Origin: Acidocella aromatica
GTDB lineage: Bacteria; Pseudomonadota; Alphaproteobacteria; Acetobacterales; Acetobacteraceae
Assembly (NCBI RefSeq): GCF_014201825.1
Contig: NZ_JACHFJ010000001.1
Coordinates: 186,001 to 250,000 of the forward strand
Length of the DNA stretch: 64,000 bases
Direction of reading: 5' to 3'
Of this stretch, positions 34,479 to 42,215 are shown piece after piece. Under the pieces are notes generated by a model. That model did not search any database and was not told the DNA's origin. It worked only from the letters and a program-made list of their open reading frames with translations. Position numbers and translations under genes: made by a program. The stretch's first letter is position 1. The number at the start of each line of letters is the position of its first letter.

Positions 34479-34773
34479 TGGCGTCCGCGGCGGGATTCGA
34501 ACCCACGACCCCAGGATTCATACCACTTCGGCTTTCACCGCCGCCCTTTCGGGCGTTCGTGGTCTGGACTGTCCCTTCACCATGGGACCGAAGCCCGTTA
34601 GGTGTTGCCCATCCAGTCTCTACACCTTCCTCTTGCGAGGCTTGGCTCGGGATTGGCAAGGCGCCTAAGCGCCGTAGCGTTCCCCGACTTTGAGCAAATC
34701 CATTGCACAGTTTCCAAGTGCAACGCCCAATTAAAAAGGAATCCTGTGCTCTATCCTGCTGAGCTACGCGGAC
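34479..34773 (-). tRNA. tRNA-Arg(CCU) interrupted by an intron
   Basis: Exon 1 is 34773-34737 (37 nt: GTCCGCG acceptor, D arm GCTC/GAGC, anticodon stem CAGGA, loop TTCCT). Exon 2 is 34518-34479 (AA, stem TCCTG, variable loop, T arm GTGGG-TTCGAAT-CCCGC, acceptor CGCGGAC, G, encoded CCA). Joined they give a perfect 77-nt cloverleaf with anticodon CCU, reading AGG. The intron sits directly after the third anticodon base (between 36 and 37). Confidence 0.93.
34519..34736 (-). other. Group I intron (IC3-like), 218 nt
   Basis: The intron follows a 5' exon ending in U and ends in G, as group I introns require. Its core contains GGTGTAGAGACTGGATGG, then CACCTAA, then CATGGTGAAGG and AGTCCAGA. These resemble the P3/J/P7 segments of the small tRNA introns known from Azoarcus tRNA-Ile(CAU) and Agrobacterium tRNA-Arg(CCU). 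No homing-endonuclease frame is present. Self-splicing is expected but not shown. Confidence 0.9.
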
Positions 34774-34960
34774 ACATTCCACCAAACTAACCGCCCACAG
34801 AACCGAGGGCACTGCAGACTTTGCCTATTTTATAGAGCTTTAGCTGCATTGGCAATGCAATGGAACATACGGCCAAGAAGTGGCAGAGTGGTAGGCTTAC
34901 CACCAACGCAATACCAAGATTACGCCAAATTGTACCACCACGGGTAGGATGGCAGGGTCT

Positions 34961-34993
34961 AAAACACGTTCTATTCTGCTGAGCTACGGAGAC
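34961..34993 (-). pseudogene. Degenerate 5' half of a tRNA-Arg
   Basis: Read on the minus strand, this 33-base stretch begins GTCTCCGTAGCTCAGCAGAA and resembles the first 33 bases of the intact tRNA-Arg(CCU). The D-arm segment TAGCTCAGCAG is identical. No T arm follows, so it is a remnant, perhaps left by an earlier integration or recombination. Confidence 0.5.
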
Positions 34994-35048
34994 TTAAGCC
35001 ACACACTGGGGATAAGCCTAGCCCAGCAACTGAGGCAAAGCAAAGGCT

Positions 35049-35094
35049 TGGCGCGCCCTGGTGGAATCGAACCACCGGCCTCAAGATTAGAAGT
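35049..35094 (-). repeat. Left attachment site copy
   Basis: 46 bases matching 42170-42215 with three differences (43/46). They begin with TGG (CCA on the tRNA strand) and end at the anticodon-loop sequence. Two of the differences are compensatory changes in the T stem. No 5' half of the tRNA adjoins it. Confidence 0.9.
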
Positions 35095-35385
35095 ATCATT
35101 CCGATATAGTAACAATTACCCGCGATCGGCCGCGATTGCCCCATTTGGGTGAAAATAGCTTCATCTCCGGCGGGGCTCCAGCCCATGCCGTGCCCGCAAT
35201 GGCCGTGGATCGCCCGCATCCACCGGCATCCACCTAGGGGGATTTTGGGGGGACGGGCCGAGGGAGGCTCCGGCCCAGGGGCGGCAGGTACTTGCAAGTG
35301 CTGTTTCCGCTCGAAAATCTCTCCACCACTTGCTTTCTCGGCCCTCTCTGGCCACCCTCGCGCCGGATTCTGCTGGGAGACACGC

Positions 35386-36702
35386 GTGCCGGATCATGTC
35401 GAAGACCCCGGGGTTGGCCCCGTGGCGAGCGGGGTGCCCCCGTCTGCCGCCGTCCAGGCGGCGGACGTGCTGCTGGACCGCATCCAGCTCAGCCTGGACA
35501 TCCTGCTCCCCGTGAAGGCCACGGCGAGCGAGGCGTCCAAATTCTGCCGGGCGCTGGCCCGCGCCGGCTTCCTGCTCCGCGCGCCCGAACCGGGTGCCGC
35601 CCTGGACCAAAAGCTCAAGGTAGGCCCTGCGCCTGTCCACCTGCCTGGCGGTGCCTCCGTCTCCCTGGCTGGCCAGCTCACCCTAGTCCCCAACGGCGCC
35701 GGTAGGCTCCAAATCCGCCGGGGCAGCACGCTCCTGCCGGACCCCATGCGCGCGCTGCGCTCCTTGCTCCCCTCCCCGCTGGCCGCAGGCAGGGGCGGCG
35801 AGGACAACCTCGCCGAGCCGTACTCCCCTGGCTCCTATGTGGACCTGCTGCCCCGCCAGCTTCGCGCGGTGGCCGAGGCGGTAGATGCCTTCGTGGCGGC
35901 GCTGGCACAGGCCGCCGGTGTCGCCTCAAACCAGCTCCGAGGCGCGGTGCGTGTGCAGCAGGCAGAGTTCTGCCGCGACTACTTGTACGAGGACGGCGCC
36001 GAGCACTTCGTCCGCCGCCTGCGCGACCGCCCCATCCTCGGCTCGCGGCACGAGCGCGGGCGGTTCTTCGCCGACCAGCTCGGCAACGGGCTGGCCGTCT
36101 CCTGGCACGAGGGCACCAAGAACGCGCCGGAGAGGAAGGCGTACCCGAAGCGGTCGGACCTCGTCAGGGTGGAGGTCTCGCTGCGCAGCCGCGCGGTGGT
36201 CTCCGCCCTGCGCAAGCGCCTGCGCGTCCCCAGTGCCGCGCCGAGCCTGTTGGGCGCGGACGTCGCGGACGAATTGGCCCATCTGGCGCACGGCGCCGAG
36301 GCCCTGCTGAACGAGGCGGTGGACGTACTCAACGAGGCCCTTGTGGCCGTGCCGCGCACCGGCGCGGATTTCCTGCTGGCGTTCGCACCGCTGCTGCGCC
36401 TGGCCGCCCCGGCACCGAAGAAGGTGGGCGCCGCCGGCCGGCCGCGCGGCGCGGAGGTGGAGCCTCTGGCTAACCAGGCCCTGGAGCGGCTGCTCGCCGA
36501 GGGCAAATTCGACATGCGCGGGAAAGCCCCGAGCAACCCCGTCCTGCTGGCGCTCAAGGAGATGCAGACCGCCGGCGCGCTGGCCGTGACGCCGCGCCTG
36601 CCGCGCCTGTTCACGGTGGCGCCGGAGCTGGAGGCGGCCCGGCAGGCCCTGGCCAAGGTGGAGACCAGCCCTCTGGGCGGAGTTGACGAAGGCGAGGTGT
36701 AG
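35386..36702 (+). CDS. Unknown island protein, 438 residues
   Basis: I do not recognise a family with confidence. The GTG at 35386 follows gggag by about seven bases; the frame is open further upstream but without a better start. The protein is Ala/Leu/Arg-rich. The middle part (CRDYLYEDGAEHFVRRLRDR, ERKAYPKRSDLVRVEVSLRS) faintly recalls phage or plasmid replication initiators of the II/X type, where a Tyr-Lys pair precedes an RxEv strand. The C-terminal part has a possible winged helix (NPVLLALKEMQTAGALAVTP). A replication or DNA-handling role is a weak inference. Confidence 0.6.
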   Translation: MPDHVEDPGVGPVASGVPPSAAVQAADVLLDRIQLSLDILLPVKATASEASKFCRALARAGFLLRAPEPGAALDQKLKVGPAPVHLPGGASVSLAGQLTLVPNGAGRLQIRRGSTLLPDPMRALRSLLPSPLAAGRGGEDNLAEPYSPGSYVDLLPRQLRAVAEAVDAFVAALAQAAGVASNQLRGAVRVQQAEFCRDYLYEDGAEHFVRRLRDRPILGSRHERGRFFADQLGNGLAVSWHEGTKNAPERKAYPKRSDLVRVEVSLRSRAVVSALRKRLRVPSAAPSLLGADVADELAHLAHGAEALLNEAVDVLNEALVAVPRTGADFLLAFAPLLRLAAPAPKKVGAAGRPRGAEVEPLANQALERLLAEGKFDMRGKAPSNPVLLALKEMQTAGALAVTPRLPRLFTVAPELEAARQALAKVETSPLGGVDEGEV

Positions 36703-36792
36703 AAGACCGGGCGTGCCAGCGCCAGCACCCGGCCGCATGTGATTCTCCCGCCCAGGCCGTTGCAGGCCGGGCGTTGCACCCAACCCCAACCA

Positions 36793-36829
36793 GCAGCAGG
36801 CCCCGCCCCCAAAAGGCGGGGCCTGCTGC
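36793..36829 (+). promoter_or_regulatory. Strong hairpin between island genes
   Basis: GCAGCAGGCCCCGCC, seven-base loop, and its exact complement form a 15-bp stem with no T run. It lies between the 438-residue protein gene and the next start (36844). It may attenuate or terminate transcription in a Rho-dependent way. Confidence 0.6.
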
Positions 36830-36843
36830 GTCTGGAGCATCAC

Positions 36844-37164
36844 ATGGACGAAGAAATCCAACCCCTGGAGGCGCTGCTGACGCGCTTTTCCAGCCCCGAG
36901 CGGCTGCCCGAAGTGCAGCGCGTGGACTTCGCTGAGGCCGTGCGCACCGGCCAAGACCCGCTGCGCGTCCTCCTGTACCTCCGCAGCCTCGGCATCGAGG
37001 TGCGCGAGCCGGCCGACCTCTTCCTGCGCAACGACGCACCCGACGAAGAGGAGCTGAACGCCTTCTGGGTGCCTGAGGGCGTGGCCGTCTGCATCCAAAG
37101 CGACGACCTGTGGCAGGTCTTCGAGATCGACCGGCCCGGTGCCAAAGGAGGCGCGCGGCCGTGA
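36844..37164 (+). CDS. Unknown acidic island protein, 106 residues
   Basis: A small acidic protein (MDEEIQPLEALLTRFSSPER, YLRSLGIEVREPADLFLRND) without signal peptide, membrane helix or recognised domain. The ATG at 36844 gives the sensible N-terminus; longer frames enter the upstream hairpin. The end overlaps the next gene by GTGA, so the two products are probably made together and may interact. Confidence 0.6.
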   Translation: MDEEIQPLEALLTRFSSPERLPEVQRVDFAEAVRTGQDPLRVLLYLRSLGIEVREPADLFLRNDAPDEEELNAFWVPEGVAVCIQSDDLWQVFEIDRPGAKGGARP

Positions 37165-37787
37165 TCGACATCAGCGAGAAGGACATCGCCGCCGTCCGGC
37201 AGACGGCGGACGGCGAGAGGTTCGTGGTGTTCACCCGCACCGACCTGCTGCCACACTGGGGGCAGGGCTTCTGGGGCGTGATGCTCGACACCGGCTCCGA
37301 CGGCCTCGGCGTGCCGGTGCGGTACGGCACGCTCTGCACGGCGCCGGCGGGCTGGAGCCTGCGCCAGCTCCTGCTGGTGCTGCAGGCGCGCATGGCGCTC
37401 GACCACGCCAGGGCGCCGGAAGGCGGCGCGCTCACCGTGCTCGAAGCGCTGGGCGAGGCCAGCAGACAGATGCAAGCGGGCGAGCCCCTCGGCGCCGGGG
37501 TAGAGTACGGCCCCTCCGGCCGCGCCTCTCCCTACGCCTGGACCCTGGCGTGGTGCGGCGATCTGGCCCTGCCGCTCTGCCCGGACCCGGCCAGCCGCGA
37601 AGAGGGCGTGGTGCCCGAGCAGGTGCTGCTCGTGCTGGCCGAGGCGCTGCGGGACTGGGCCGAGCGGGCGCCGTATCTGCGCCGGGTCTGGCAGGCCAGG
37701 AACGCCGTCCAGGCCGCGCTGGCCGCCGAGATCGTGCGCGTGCGGATCGCGCGGGGCGGGGGCGCGGAGCCAAGCCTGCCGGGGTGA
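37161..37787 (+). CDS. Unknown island protein, 208 residues
   Basis: The start is the GTG at 37161, with aaaggagg nine bases upstream and a GTGA overlap with the preceding gene. The sequence (VIDISEKDIAAVRQTADGER, GQGFWGVMLDTGSDGLGVPV, then a helical Ala/Leu/Arg-rich half) matches no family I know. No export signal is seen. It is likely a cytosolic partner of the 106-residue protein. Confidence 0.6.
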   Translation: MIDISEKDIAAVRQTADGERFVVFTRTDLLPHWGQGFWGVMLDTGSDGLGVPVRYGTLCTAPAGWSLRQLLLVLQARMALDHARAPEGGALTVLEALGEASRQMQAGEPLGAGVEYGPSGRASPYAWTLAWCGDLALPLCPDPASREEGVVPEQVLLVLAEALRDWAERAPYLRRVWQARNAVQAALAAEIVRVRIARGGGAEPSLPG

Positions 37788-37970
37788 GACCCAGACCAGC
37801 AGCGCCTGCCAATCGCCAACGCGCCGGGCGGAATTTGGGCCGCCCGGCCAACCGCCCAACCCGGCGTGGCGGCGAGCGGCTCCCTCCGCCGGCCAATGCC
37901 GGCCTCCAAAACATCTCCATGGCTGAAGCCGGGGCATCGCCGCCGCCGGCGCCTGAAAGTGGAGACAGAC

Positions 37971-38219
37971 ATGGCCGAGAAGAACGCCGCCGCTCAGAGC
38001 GGCATCGCCACCATCGCCGCCGGGCCGGAGACCGCGCGGCTGCTGACCCCGCGCGAGGCCGCCGAACGCCTGGGCGCCACCGTCGAGGCCCTGGAACGCT
38101 GGCGGGGGCGCGGCGGCGGCCCCGCCTTCGTCAAGCTCTCCGCCAAGTTCGTCCGGTACCGGCTGGAAGACCTGGATGCGTTCGTCCAGGCCTGCCGCCG
38201 CGAAAGCACGGCCGGGTAG
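37971..38219 (+). CDS. Excisionase/AlpA-like helix-turn-helix protein
   Basis: An 82-residue protein with a MerR-like winged helix-turn-helix of the excisionase (HTH_17) type: LLTPREAAERLGATVEALER, then WRGRGGGPAFVKLSAKFVRY and the closing RLEDLDAFV. The ATG at 37971 is in the position expected for this family; a longer frame to 37866 is low-complexity. It precedes the integrase by 101 bases. Recombination-directionality or regulatory roles are both possible. Confidence 0.85.
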   Translation: MAEKNAAAQSGIATIAAGPETARLLTPREAAERLGATVEALERWRGRGGGPAFVKLSAKFVRYRLEDLDAFVQACRRESTAG

Positions 38220-38320
38220 GCATCGCCCACCCGGCCCAGCGCCCGAACCACCCCGCCAGCAGCACGCCGGCGCCCCAGCGGCGCCCGCGTCCGACCACCC
38301 ACAACCAGAAGAGGAACCCC

Positions 38321-39538
38321 ATGACCGCGAGCACCATCACGCGCACGCTCATGCAGAAGCTGCCGCCCCTGCCGACGGGCGCGGCCAAGCACCGCATCTT
38401 CGACGACCGCCTCGCCGGCTTCATCGCCGAGCAGCGCGCCTCGGGCGTGACCTTCTACTTCAGGTACGCGGACGCGCGCGGCCGCCGGCACGAAATCCGG
38501 CTCGGCCGCCTCGGCGACGTCACCGTGGACCAGGCCCGCCGCCGCGCCGAGACGCTCCGGGCAGAGGTCAGTCTGGGAGGCGACCCGGCAGCGGAGAAGG
38601 CGAAGCGGCGCGCCGTCCCCACCGTGGAGGAGTTCGCGCGGGAACGGTACCTGCCGCACGCGCGCGAGCGCCTACGCTCAGCGTACAACGTCGAGGTGTA
38701 CCTGCGCCTGCGTATCCTGCCTGCGCTCGGCAAGAAGGTGCTGGACGAAGTGACGCCCCAGGACGTGGCCGAGCTGCGCCGCAAGCTGGTCGCCGAGGGG
38801 CTGGCAAACGCCACCGTCAACCGGCATCTCGCCTACGTCCGCGCCCTGTTCAACGCGGCGATCCGATGGGGGCTCCTCCAGGGGCGGAACCCGGCCGGCT
38901 CGCCGGGGATGCTGCCCGAGCAGCACCGGGACCGATATCTGTCCCCGGTTGAGACGCAGGCGCTCTTCCGAGCGCTGGACGCCGACCCGGACGAGACCGC
39001 CGCCTCGGCCCTGATGCTGCTCGCCGTCACCGGCGCCCGCCGGGGCGAGGCGCTGCAGGCGAAGTGGGAAGACGTGGACCTGGAACGCGGGCTGCTCACC
39101 GTGCCTCCCTCGCGCTCGAAATCCGGCCGCGTGCGGCACATCCCGCTCTCGGCCCTGGCGACAGCGATCCTCCAGCGCCAGCTCGCCAAGCGGCAGCTCC
39201 ACCCGGACAACCCGCACGTCTTCCCCAGCAGCCGCCGGGCGGGCAGCCCGGTTGAGGGCGTGCGGGGCGCGTGGCGGCGGGCGAAGAAGGCCGCTGGGCT
39301 GGCGGATGACCTGCGCATCCACGACCTGCGGCACTCGTTCGCGTCCGCGCTGGCCAACTCCGGCGTGCCGCTCAACGAAATCGGCAGGGTGCTCGGCCAC
39401 AGCCAGCTCAGCACAACCCTGAGGTACGCACACCACGCCCCGCAGAGGCTGATCGACACCGCCACCGTCGCGGCGCGGGCGTGGAACCTCCTACCCGAGC
39501 CCGAAGCGGCGCAGGCAGACGTGCAAGACGCGGCGTAG
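38321..39538 (+). CDS. Tyrosine recombinase (site-specific integrase)
   Basis: A 405-residue phage-type integrase. The N-terminal arm-binding domain (FYFRYADARGRRHEIRLGRL) and core-binding domain (about 100-190) precede the catalytic domain. That domain has Arg in AVTGARRGEALQAKW, Lys in SRSKSGRVRHIPL, HxxR in IHDLRHSFAS, His in VLGHSQLSTTLRY and the nucleophilic Tyr in TLRYAHH. The ATG at 38321 follows gaggaa; the frame stays open far upstream but that part overlaps other genes. It is the likely enzyme for integration at tRNA-Arg(UCU). Confidence 0.95.
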   Translation: MTASTITRTLMQKLPPLPTGAAKHRIFDDRLAGFIAEQRASGVTFYFRYADARGRRHEIRLGRLGDVTVDQARRRAETLRAEVSLGGDPAAEKAKRRAVPTVEEFARERYLPHARERLRSAYNVEVYLRLRILPALGKKVLDEVTPQDVAELRRKLVAEGLANATVNRHLAYVRALFNAAIRWGLLQGRNPAGSPGMLPEQHRDRYLSPVETQALFRALDADPDETAASALMLLAVTGARRGEALQAKWEDVDLERGLLTVPPSRSKSGRVRHIPLSALATAILQRQLAKRQLHPDNPHVFPSSRRAGSPVEGVRGAWRRAKKAAGLADDLRIHDLRHSFASALANSGVPLNEIGRVLGHSQLSTTLRYAHHAPQRLIDTATVAARAWNLLPEPEAAQADVQDAA

Positions 39539-39646
39539 GCCGGGCAAGCCGAGGCCGCCACCACCGCGACCGGCACGAAGACGGGGAAGGCGCCGCTGCG
39601 CCTTCCCCGAACGATCCAGAACCCCAACCAGAAAGGAACCGCCGAC

Positions 39647-39880
39647 ATGCAGACCGAGACGAAACCCGGCCGCATCCAGCTCCCGCCGCCCAGAAGGCGC
39701 AGCCTGTGGCGCCGCCTGCCCTCCGCCGTGAAGATCGCCCTCGCGGTGCCGCTGGTCATGGCGCTGCTCGGCGCGGAGGTCGAGCTGCGCCTCGCGCCCC
39801 AGATCGACGTCATCGCCACCGCCGCCGGCATCTGCGCCATCTGGGCGTGGCTCTCCGGCGGGCCGTCTGCGGCGGCGTGA
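39647..39880 (+). CDS. Small island membrane protein
   Basis: 77 residues: a basic N-terminus (RRRSLWRRLPS), one hydrophobic helix (VKIALAVPLVMALLG) and a second one (IDVIATAAGICAIWAWL). It has the architecture of a small inner-membrane protein of unknown role. An agaaagga Shine-Dalgarno precedes the ATG. It lies just downstream of the integrase. Confidence 0.55.
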   Translation: MQTETKPGRIQLPPPRRRSLWRRLPSAVKIALAVPLVMALLGAEVELRLAPQIDVIATAAGICAIWAWLSGGPSAAA

Positions 39881-39924
39881 GCCTGCATGGCGGGGCCAGG
39901 CACGCAGCTTGGCTCCGCCGGCCC

Positions 39925-40731
39925 TCAGCTTTTTCCCTTGAACGCGAGCACCCGCACGCCGGGCTTGGCGTTGGGCAAAACGACGATGCGCCGGAAGTGC
40001 GGCGCCAGCGCAGCGCGCACGCCGGCACGGGTGAAGAGGGCGAGATGCTCCGGCGGGCGCAGCGCCTCCCAGCGCAGCAGGTCACCACGCACCCGCCAAT
40101 GGCCCGCGTCCGGCGTGGTGAGGAACAGCACCCCGCCCGGCGCGACGGTGGCGGCGAGCCCCGCCGCGAAGCGCGGAACGTCCGGCACATGCTCAATCAC
40201 CTCGACACACTGGACGAGATCGAACTGCCGCCCCGGCGGCAGCGCGTCCAGTGTGCCGGTCAGGAACTCATTGCCCGGGAAACGTTCGCGCGCGATCGCC
40301 ACAGCGTCCTCGCCCAACTCCAGCCCGGTGGCGTCGAAGCCGTGCCGGCGTGCGGCCTCGACGGTGCAGCCGATGTTGCAGCCCACGTCCAGGAAGCGGC
40401 GGCCGCGCACGAGGCGCTTGAGCCACGCGAGGCGCCGCGAGTCCCGCGCGAGCTTCTTGTCCAGCTTGGCCAGGTAGGCGGTGTTGCTGCGGTAGGCCCC
40501 GTAGAAGCGGCCGAGTGCCGCAGGCGTGGGCACGCGGTCGGTGCAGACCGTGCCGCACACGCTGCACCGCAGGATGGCGCCGAAGGCAAGGTCCGGGTCC
40601 GCCTGCATCGCGGCCTCGTCATCCTGGCGCATGTCCGGGGCGGCGGCACGCCACTCGGCGCGGGTGAAGGCGGCGGCCAGGTCGGCCGAACCGCAGGCCG
40701 GGCAGCAGTCGCGGAGGGTGCCGCCGGTCAC
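39925..40731 (-). CDS. SAM-dependent methyltransferase with zinc-knuckle N-terminus
   Basis: A 268-residue class I methyltransferase. The N-terminal CxxC pairs (CCPACGSADL and LRCSVCGTVC) form a zinc ribbon as found in sugar or natural-product C-methyltransferases. Motif I FLDVGCNIGCTVEAAR and the acidic residue of TGLELGEDA bind SAM; VEVIEHVPDVPRF and PGGVLFLTTPD follow. The GTG start overlaps the glycosyltransferase stop by GTGA. With a GT25 enzyme upstream, modification of a surface glycan or nucleotide sugar is a reasonable inference. Confidence 0.82.
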   Translation of the reverse strand: MTGGTLRDCCPACGSADLAAAFTRAEWRAAAPDMRQDDEAAMQADPDLAFGAILRCSVCGTVCTDRVPTPAALGRFYGAYRSNTAYLAKLDKKLARDSRRLAWLKRLVRGRRFLDVGCNIGCTVEAARRHGFDATGLELGEDAVAIARERFPGNEFLTGTLDALPPGRQFDLVQCVEVIEHVPDVPRFAAGLAATVAPGGVLFLTTPDAGHWRVRGDLLRWEALRPPEHLALFTRAGVRAALAPHFRRIVVLPNAKPGVRVLAFKGKS

Positions 40732-41555
40732 GCCAAGTACATCCGCAGCAAGCCGTGCACGGCACCAAAATTCCGGAGCAGGGTACGGCGGGCGATCTGG
40801 TACAGCCCCGCCGGGCCGCGCCGGGCGTCGTCGGCCGCACGCTCGCCGATGGTGGAGGCGATGCCGGTCTCGTGGCGGACCGGGTAGGGCAGCACGGCGT
40901 AGGTGTCGAGGCGGTTGAAGCAGGTCTCGTCCAGGGCGATGTCGATCTGCTGGGTGATCGGCGTGCAGTAGGAGATGAGCTTGCGCGCGCCGGCGGCGGT
41001 GACGACGTAGGCCTGGGCGCCGCAGGGCCCGACCGCGAGGCGGGCGAGGTCGTACCCGCCGGAGAGCCGGCGTACGATCCTGCCCCGGCGTTCGCGCAGC
41101 CCGGCTAGCCGGACCACCTCGAAGCTCCCCCGCCGCATGCCGGCCAGCTCGGCCAGCACGGGCGCCACCGTGTCCGAGAGGACCACGTCGTCCTCCAGCA
41201 CCAACCCAATGCCCGCTTCGCTCGCGGCGATGCGCCGGCAGACTTCCAGATGGCTGAGGCAGCAGGCGATTTCGGCCAGGGTGAGGTCGCTGCCGTAGGT
41301 CCGCAGCCGGCGGCTGCGGTCGTAGATGCGCTCCAGCCCCTCGATCGGCTCCCGCCCGTCCACGGCCTGGACGATCTCGTGGGCCAGGCCGAGGCGCGCC
41401 ATCTGCGCGCGCATGTGCTCCCGGCGCTCCGGCACACGGTCGAGGGAGATGACGTAGATGGGAATGGCGGCCGGCGTGAGCACGGCCTCATCGGCGGAAT
41501 CTGGTCCGCCGAACGCGGGACGCGCCAAAGCGCCCGCCAGTGCAGGTGTGTACAT
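40728..41555 (-). CDS. GT25-family glycosyltransferase
   Basis: A 275-residue enzyme of the LOS/LPS glycosyltransferase family 25. It has the opening strand IPIYVISLDRVPERREHMRA, LTLAEIACCLSHLEV, the metal-site LVLEDDVVL and GAQAYVVTAAGARKLI. The ATG at 41555 has aaggcgag just upstream, and that Shine-Dalgarno is itself part of a repeat in the leader. It is coupled to the methyltransferase. Probable role: adding a sugar to lipopolysaccharide or another surface glycan, altering the host's surface as island cargo (inference). Confidence 0.85.
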   Translation of the reverse strand: MYTPALAGALARPAFGGPDSADEAVLTPAAIPIYVISLDRVPERREHMRAQMARLGLAHEIVQAVDGREPIEGLERIYDRSRRLRTYGSDLTLAEIACCLSHLEVCRRIAASEAGIGLVLEDDVVLSDTVAPVLAELAGMRRGSFEVVRLAGLRERRGRIVRRLSGGYDLARLAVGPCGAQAYVVTAAGARKLISYCTPITQQIDIALDETCFNRLDTYAVLPYPVRHETGIASTIGERAADDARRGPAGLYQIARRTLLRNFGAVHGLLRMYLA

Positions 41556-41559
41556 TGCT

Positions 41560-41776
41560 CGCCTTGTTTTTCGCCCGCCGCCCCTGCCACAGGACGAACG
41601 GGCGCAGTTGCCCACCGACGCCTCCTGGCGTCGGGCGGTTGGCAGAGTGGAAAAACAAGGCGAACCACTCCCTGCCTATTCCCCAAGGAGGCGAGACCAC
41701 GGCCTGCCTCCGGGAACTAGGTTCCGGGTGTTGTATTCGGCAGGCCACCCGACATAGGGGGCCGCCTTGTTTTTCG
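41560..41776 (-). promoter_or_regulatory. Leader of the GT25 operon with three complementary repeats
   Basis: Read on the minus strand, CGAAAAACAAGGCG occurs at 41776-41763 and again at 41573-41560. The exact complement CGCCTTGTTTTTC lies between them at 41662-41650. The last copy contains the Shine-Dalgarno of the GT25 gene. The middle segment can pair with the first copy (leaving the start free) or with the last (hiding it). An 8-bp hairpin CCGACGCC/GGCGTCGG lies inside the second alternative. This layout suggests an RNA switch; no known riboswitch class is recognised. Confidence 0.55.
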
Positions 41777-42169
41777 ATGCGCTGCCAAGCGCACCGGGAT
41801 CATATCACGGGTGGTCGCAAGGTGCCACTGGCACCTGCCGCGCGCCGAGATGGGGAGCTGGCTGGGGCGCGGCGGGCTGCGCGGCCGCACTTGGGTTCAC
41901 GCTCGCCCGGCTGGAAGCAGTCCGGTGGCGAAGTGACCGGGGAGTGTGCAGAAAGAGTGCTGGGCCTGTCCGGCGAGCTGTTCGCTGATGTCCTCGGCCT
42001 GCACCGGCAGGGACTTGTCTTGGCGAACTGGTGCAGACCGCCGCGCGCGTCCCACGCGACGTCCGGCGGCGAAATGGAGCCATCGGGGGGATTGTGGTGG
42101 GCAGAGGCCCCGGCGTCCGGGGGCGCCCCGCAGGGGCTCTCAAATCTCGCAGGAATTTCTTGGGAGATT
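41777..42169 (-). other. Island end region without recognised genes
   Basis: 393 bases between the GT25 leader and the tRNA 3' end. Frames here are short and have no recognisable domain. Near the tRNA end an AAATCTC/GAGATTT stem could shape the tRNA transcript's 3' trailer. The promoter of the GT25 operon is expected in this region. Confidence 0.45.
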
Positions 42170-42215
42170 TGGCGCGCCCTGATGGAGTCGAACCATCGGC
42201 CTCAAGATTAGAAGT
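42170..42215 (-). repeat. Right attachment site copy within the tRNA
   Basis: The 3' 46 bases of the intact tRNA-Arg(UCU). It is paired with 35049-35094. The longest identical block at its anticodon-side end is 19 bases (from CGGCC to AGAAGT), the probable crossover zone. Confidence 0.88.

Larger units (their letters stand above)
35049..42215. mobile_element. Integrative island in tRNA-Arg(UCU)
   Basis: About 7.2 kb bounded by 46-base direct repeats of the tRNA-Arg(UCU) 3' half, one of them part of the intact tRNA. It contains a tyrosine integrase, an excisionase-like protein, three unknown proteins, a small membrane protein, and a methyltransferase/GT25 pair as likely cargo. The G+C content is visibly higher than in the flanks. 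No phage structural or conjugation gene is present, so it is probably a satellite-like or mobilisable element. Confidence 0.87.

Noticed and set aside
34462-34812. A 116-codon minus-strand frame covering the tRNA-Arg region
   Set aside because: It runs through both tRNA exons and the group I intron; the RNA interpretation explains the sequence fully.
37139-38320. Upstream extension of the integrase frame (to 799 codons)
   Set aside because: It overlaps two better-supported genes in another frame, is very Arg/Ala/Pro-rich, and the canonical integrase N-terminus begins at 38321.
39481-40887. A 468-codon plus-strand frame
   Set aside because: It is antisense to the methyltransferase and glycosyltransferase, lacks any domain, and is a typical high-G+C shadow frame.
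42139-42170. AAATCTC/GAGATTT stem next to tRNA-Arg(UCU) as an intrinsic terminator
   Set aside because: The stem is short with a long loop and no T run on the transcribed strand, so I list it only as part of the non-coding region.
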